Below the pieces are notes generated by a model. That model saw only the letters and a list, made by a program, of their open reading frames with translations. It was not told the DNA's origin and ran no database searches. Source: Thermoactinomyces sp. DSM 45891 (lineage in GTDB: Bacteria; Bacillota; Bacilli; Thermoactinomycetales; Thermoactinomycetaceae). From it: a DNA stretch of 5,611 nucleotides. Positions 4,846 to 5,611 of this stretch are shown here, piece after piece. Both the position numbers and the translations under genes were made by a program. The stretch covers positions 1-5,611 of the forward strand of contig NZ_FPJZ01000035.1 of assembly GCF_900119485.1 (NCBI RefSeq). Reading direction: 5' to 3'. Within the stretch, counting starts at the first letter, position 1. The number at the start of each line of letters is the position of its first letter.

Positions 4846-5003
4846 CTGAATGCAAATATAACTTCCGATGCCTATATAGTTAAGGAGATGGATATGGTCG
4901 GAAAACTGGCAGTTTTTTGGCAGTAATTCGGCATCAAATGATAGTGAAATCACGATAAGATAGTAAGTGCGAAAATAGTATCAAATGTTTTGTTTCCCCT
5001 TGT
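4846..5003. other. Gene-poor stretch with 11-bp periodic repeats
   Basis: No convincing gene lies here. A ribosome-like site AAGGAG (4882-4887) precedes a frame of only ten codons (ATG 4894, stop 4924-4926), too short to call. Three 11-mers beginning GGCA follow one another at 4908, 4919 and 4930. The rest is AT-rich DNA leading to the region before the ParB-methylase gene. It may be a phage-host or module boundary. Confidence 0.4.
4908..4940 (+). repeat. Three tandem GGCA-headed 11-mers
   Basis: GGCAGTTTTTT, GGCAGTAATTC and GGCATCAAATG are contiguous, with GGCA at 4908, 4919 and 4930. The period is 11 bp, close to one helical turn and not a codon multiple, so all three would face the same side of the DNA. 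This resembles short iterons or a regulator site. Only four to six bases per unit are conserved, so chance remains possible. Confidence 0.4.
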
Positions 5004-5017
5004 TATATATATCAATT

Positions 5018-5047
5018 TGGTCAGGCCTAACGGCTTGGCCATTTTTT
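5018..5047 (+). terminator. Strong hairpin and T-run just before the ParB-methylase gene
   Basis: The 10-nt arms TGGTCAGGCC (5018-5027) and GGCTTGGCCA (5032-5041) pair fully, counting two G-T pairs, around a TAAC loop. TTTTTT follows (5042-5047). The gene starts 14 nt later. A possible -10 (TATATA, 5004-5009) lies just upstream, which would put the hairpin at the very 5' end of the mRNA, where it could stabilise it. Otherwise it is a terminator insulating the gene from upstream transcription. I saw no clear -35. Confidence 0.75.
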
Positions 5048-5061
5048 ATAGGTGATAAAAA

Positions 5062-5611
5062 ATGAAAATACAAAGTGTATCGATTAGCCAGATCAATCCA
5101 GCTAAATACAATCCACGAATCGATTTAAAGTCGGGCGATCCAGAGTATGAAAAGCTAAAAAAATCAATAGAGGAATTTGGTTTTGTTGAACCGTTAATTT
5201 GGAACTCTCAAACAGGTAACCTAGTCGGCGGTCATCAAAGGCTTAAGGTACTGATCGAGCAAGGAGTTACCGAAGTTGAATGCTCGGTTGTGGATTTAAC
5301 TGAGGATAAAGAAAAGGCCTTGAACATTGGTCTAAATAAGGTGGGTGGCGATTGGGATTTTGATAAGCTGGCTCGCTTGCTGGACGACATACAGTTGTCA
5401 GGAATAGATATGGACTTGACTGGTTTTGGCGAAGAAGAGGTCGATCAAATTTTAAGTGACTTTCTATTGGATATGGAACCGGAAGAAGACGATTTTGATG
5501 AGGAAGAAGCTATAGATCAGATTGATGATCCTGTCACACAAACAGGCGATATCTGGTTACTAGGTAATCATCGCTTGATGTGTGGGGATGCCACTATGAT
5601 TGATGATGTAA
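5062..5611 (+). CDS. ParB-domain DNA methylase, phage type (N-terminal part)
   Basis: The gene is open to the window end: 183 codons are visible and no stop is reached. ATG 5062 is supported by AGGTGAT at 5050-5056. The ParB/Srx-like N-terminal domain spans about residues 1-90: an opening SQINPAKYNPR (9-19), a helix YEKLKKSIEEFGFVEPLIW, then GNLVGGHQRLKVL with the GGHQR box. An acidic linker follows, with a dense run of Asp and Glu near residues 143-157. VTQTGDIWLLGNHRLMCGDAT then has the form of the entry into an N6-adenine or N4-cytosine methylase domain, whose catalytic DPP(Y/W) box would lie beyond the window. Such fusions are common in prophages, where they may modify phage DNA against restriction. 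This suggests phage DNA to the right. The ParB motif is used in these proteins without a role in chromosome partition. The ParB call is firm; the methylase call is strong but rests on the start of that domain. Confidence 0.88.
   Translation, partial: MKIQSVSISQINPAKYNPRIDLKSGDPEYEKLKKSIEEFGFVEPLIWNSQTGNLVGGHQRLKVLIEQGVTEVECSVVDLTEDKEKALNIGLNKVGGDWDFDKLARLLDDIQLSGIDMDLTGFGEEEVDQILSDFLLDMEPEEDDFDEEEAIDQIDDPVTQTGDIWLLGNHRLMCGDATMIDDV

Noticed and set aside
4894..4926. Ten-codon frame with a good AAGGAG ribosome site
   Set aside because: It is too short to call a gene and shows no conservation evidence; it may be a leader peptide or a broken gene start.

Overview
The window looks like low-GC Firmicutes DNA, probably Bacillales. 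The reasons are strong AGGAG-type ribosome-binding sites, GTG starts, sigma-A-like promoters, GC-rich hairpin plus T-run terminators, and a CRISPR repeat of the I-B/III-like class ending in ATTGAAA. I cannot name a genus from the sequence. All supported genes lie on the plus strand.

Region 1 (5-1341) is a defence segment. It holds the trailer end of a CRISPR array: seven good 29-nt repeats, seven spacers, and a degenerate last repeat at 465-490. Next come a promoter overlapping an inverted repeat, and cas6, the crRNA-processing endoribonuclease. No other cas gene is visible. The array leader, and perhaps the interference genes, would lie left of the window or elsewhere. An isolated degenerate repeat copy (1415-1444) sits downstream of cas6.

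Region 2 (about 1580-4850) is a polymorphic-toxin island. A promoter and a short hairpin precede a 628-residue secreted protein. It has a signal peptide, a Trp-rich and hydrophobic middle, and a C-terminal WHH-type HNH nuclease tip. Its immunity gene candidate starts 14 nt after the toxin stop and ends in a terminator. The module then repeats: a broken remnant carrying only the last codons of a second toxin tip, a diverged second immunity homologue (about 55% identical by eye) and a second terminator of the same design. This is the expected footprint of toxin-tip replacement with retention of the older immunity gene. The toxin gene shifts from about 52% GC in a sampled part of its body to about 29% GC in a sampled part of its tip, which also fits tip exchange.

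Region 3 (about 4850-5611) starts with a gene-poor stretch that has three GGCA-headed repeats at an exact 11-bp period and a strong hairpin just before a gene. That gene is a ParB-domain protein joined to the start of a DNA methylase, cut by the window end. Such ParB-methylase proteins are common in prophages, so the right side may be the edge of a prophage.

Taken together this is a compact accessory island: CRISPR trailer plus cas6, a secreted nuclease toxin with a current and an orphan immunity gene, then phage-like DNA. No wholly new system is proven. The most unusual items are the solo repeat downstream of cas6, the toxin-tip fossil, and the hairpins set directly in front of two genes.
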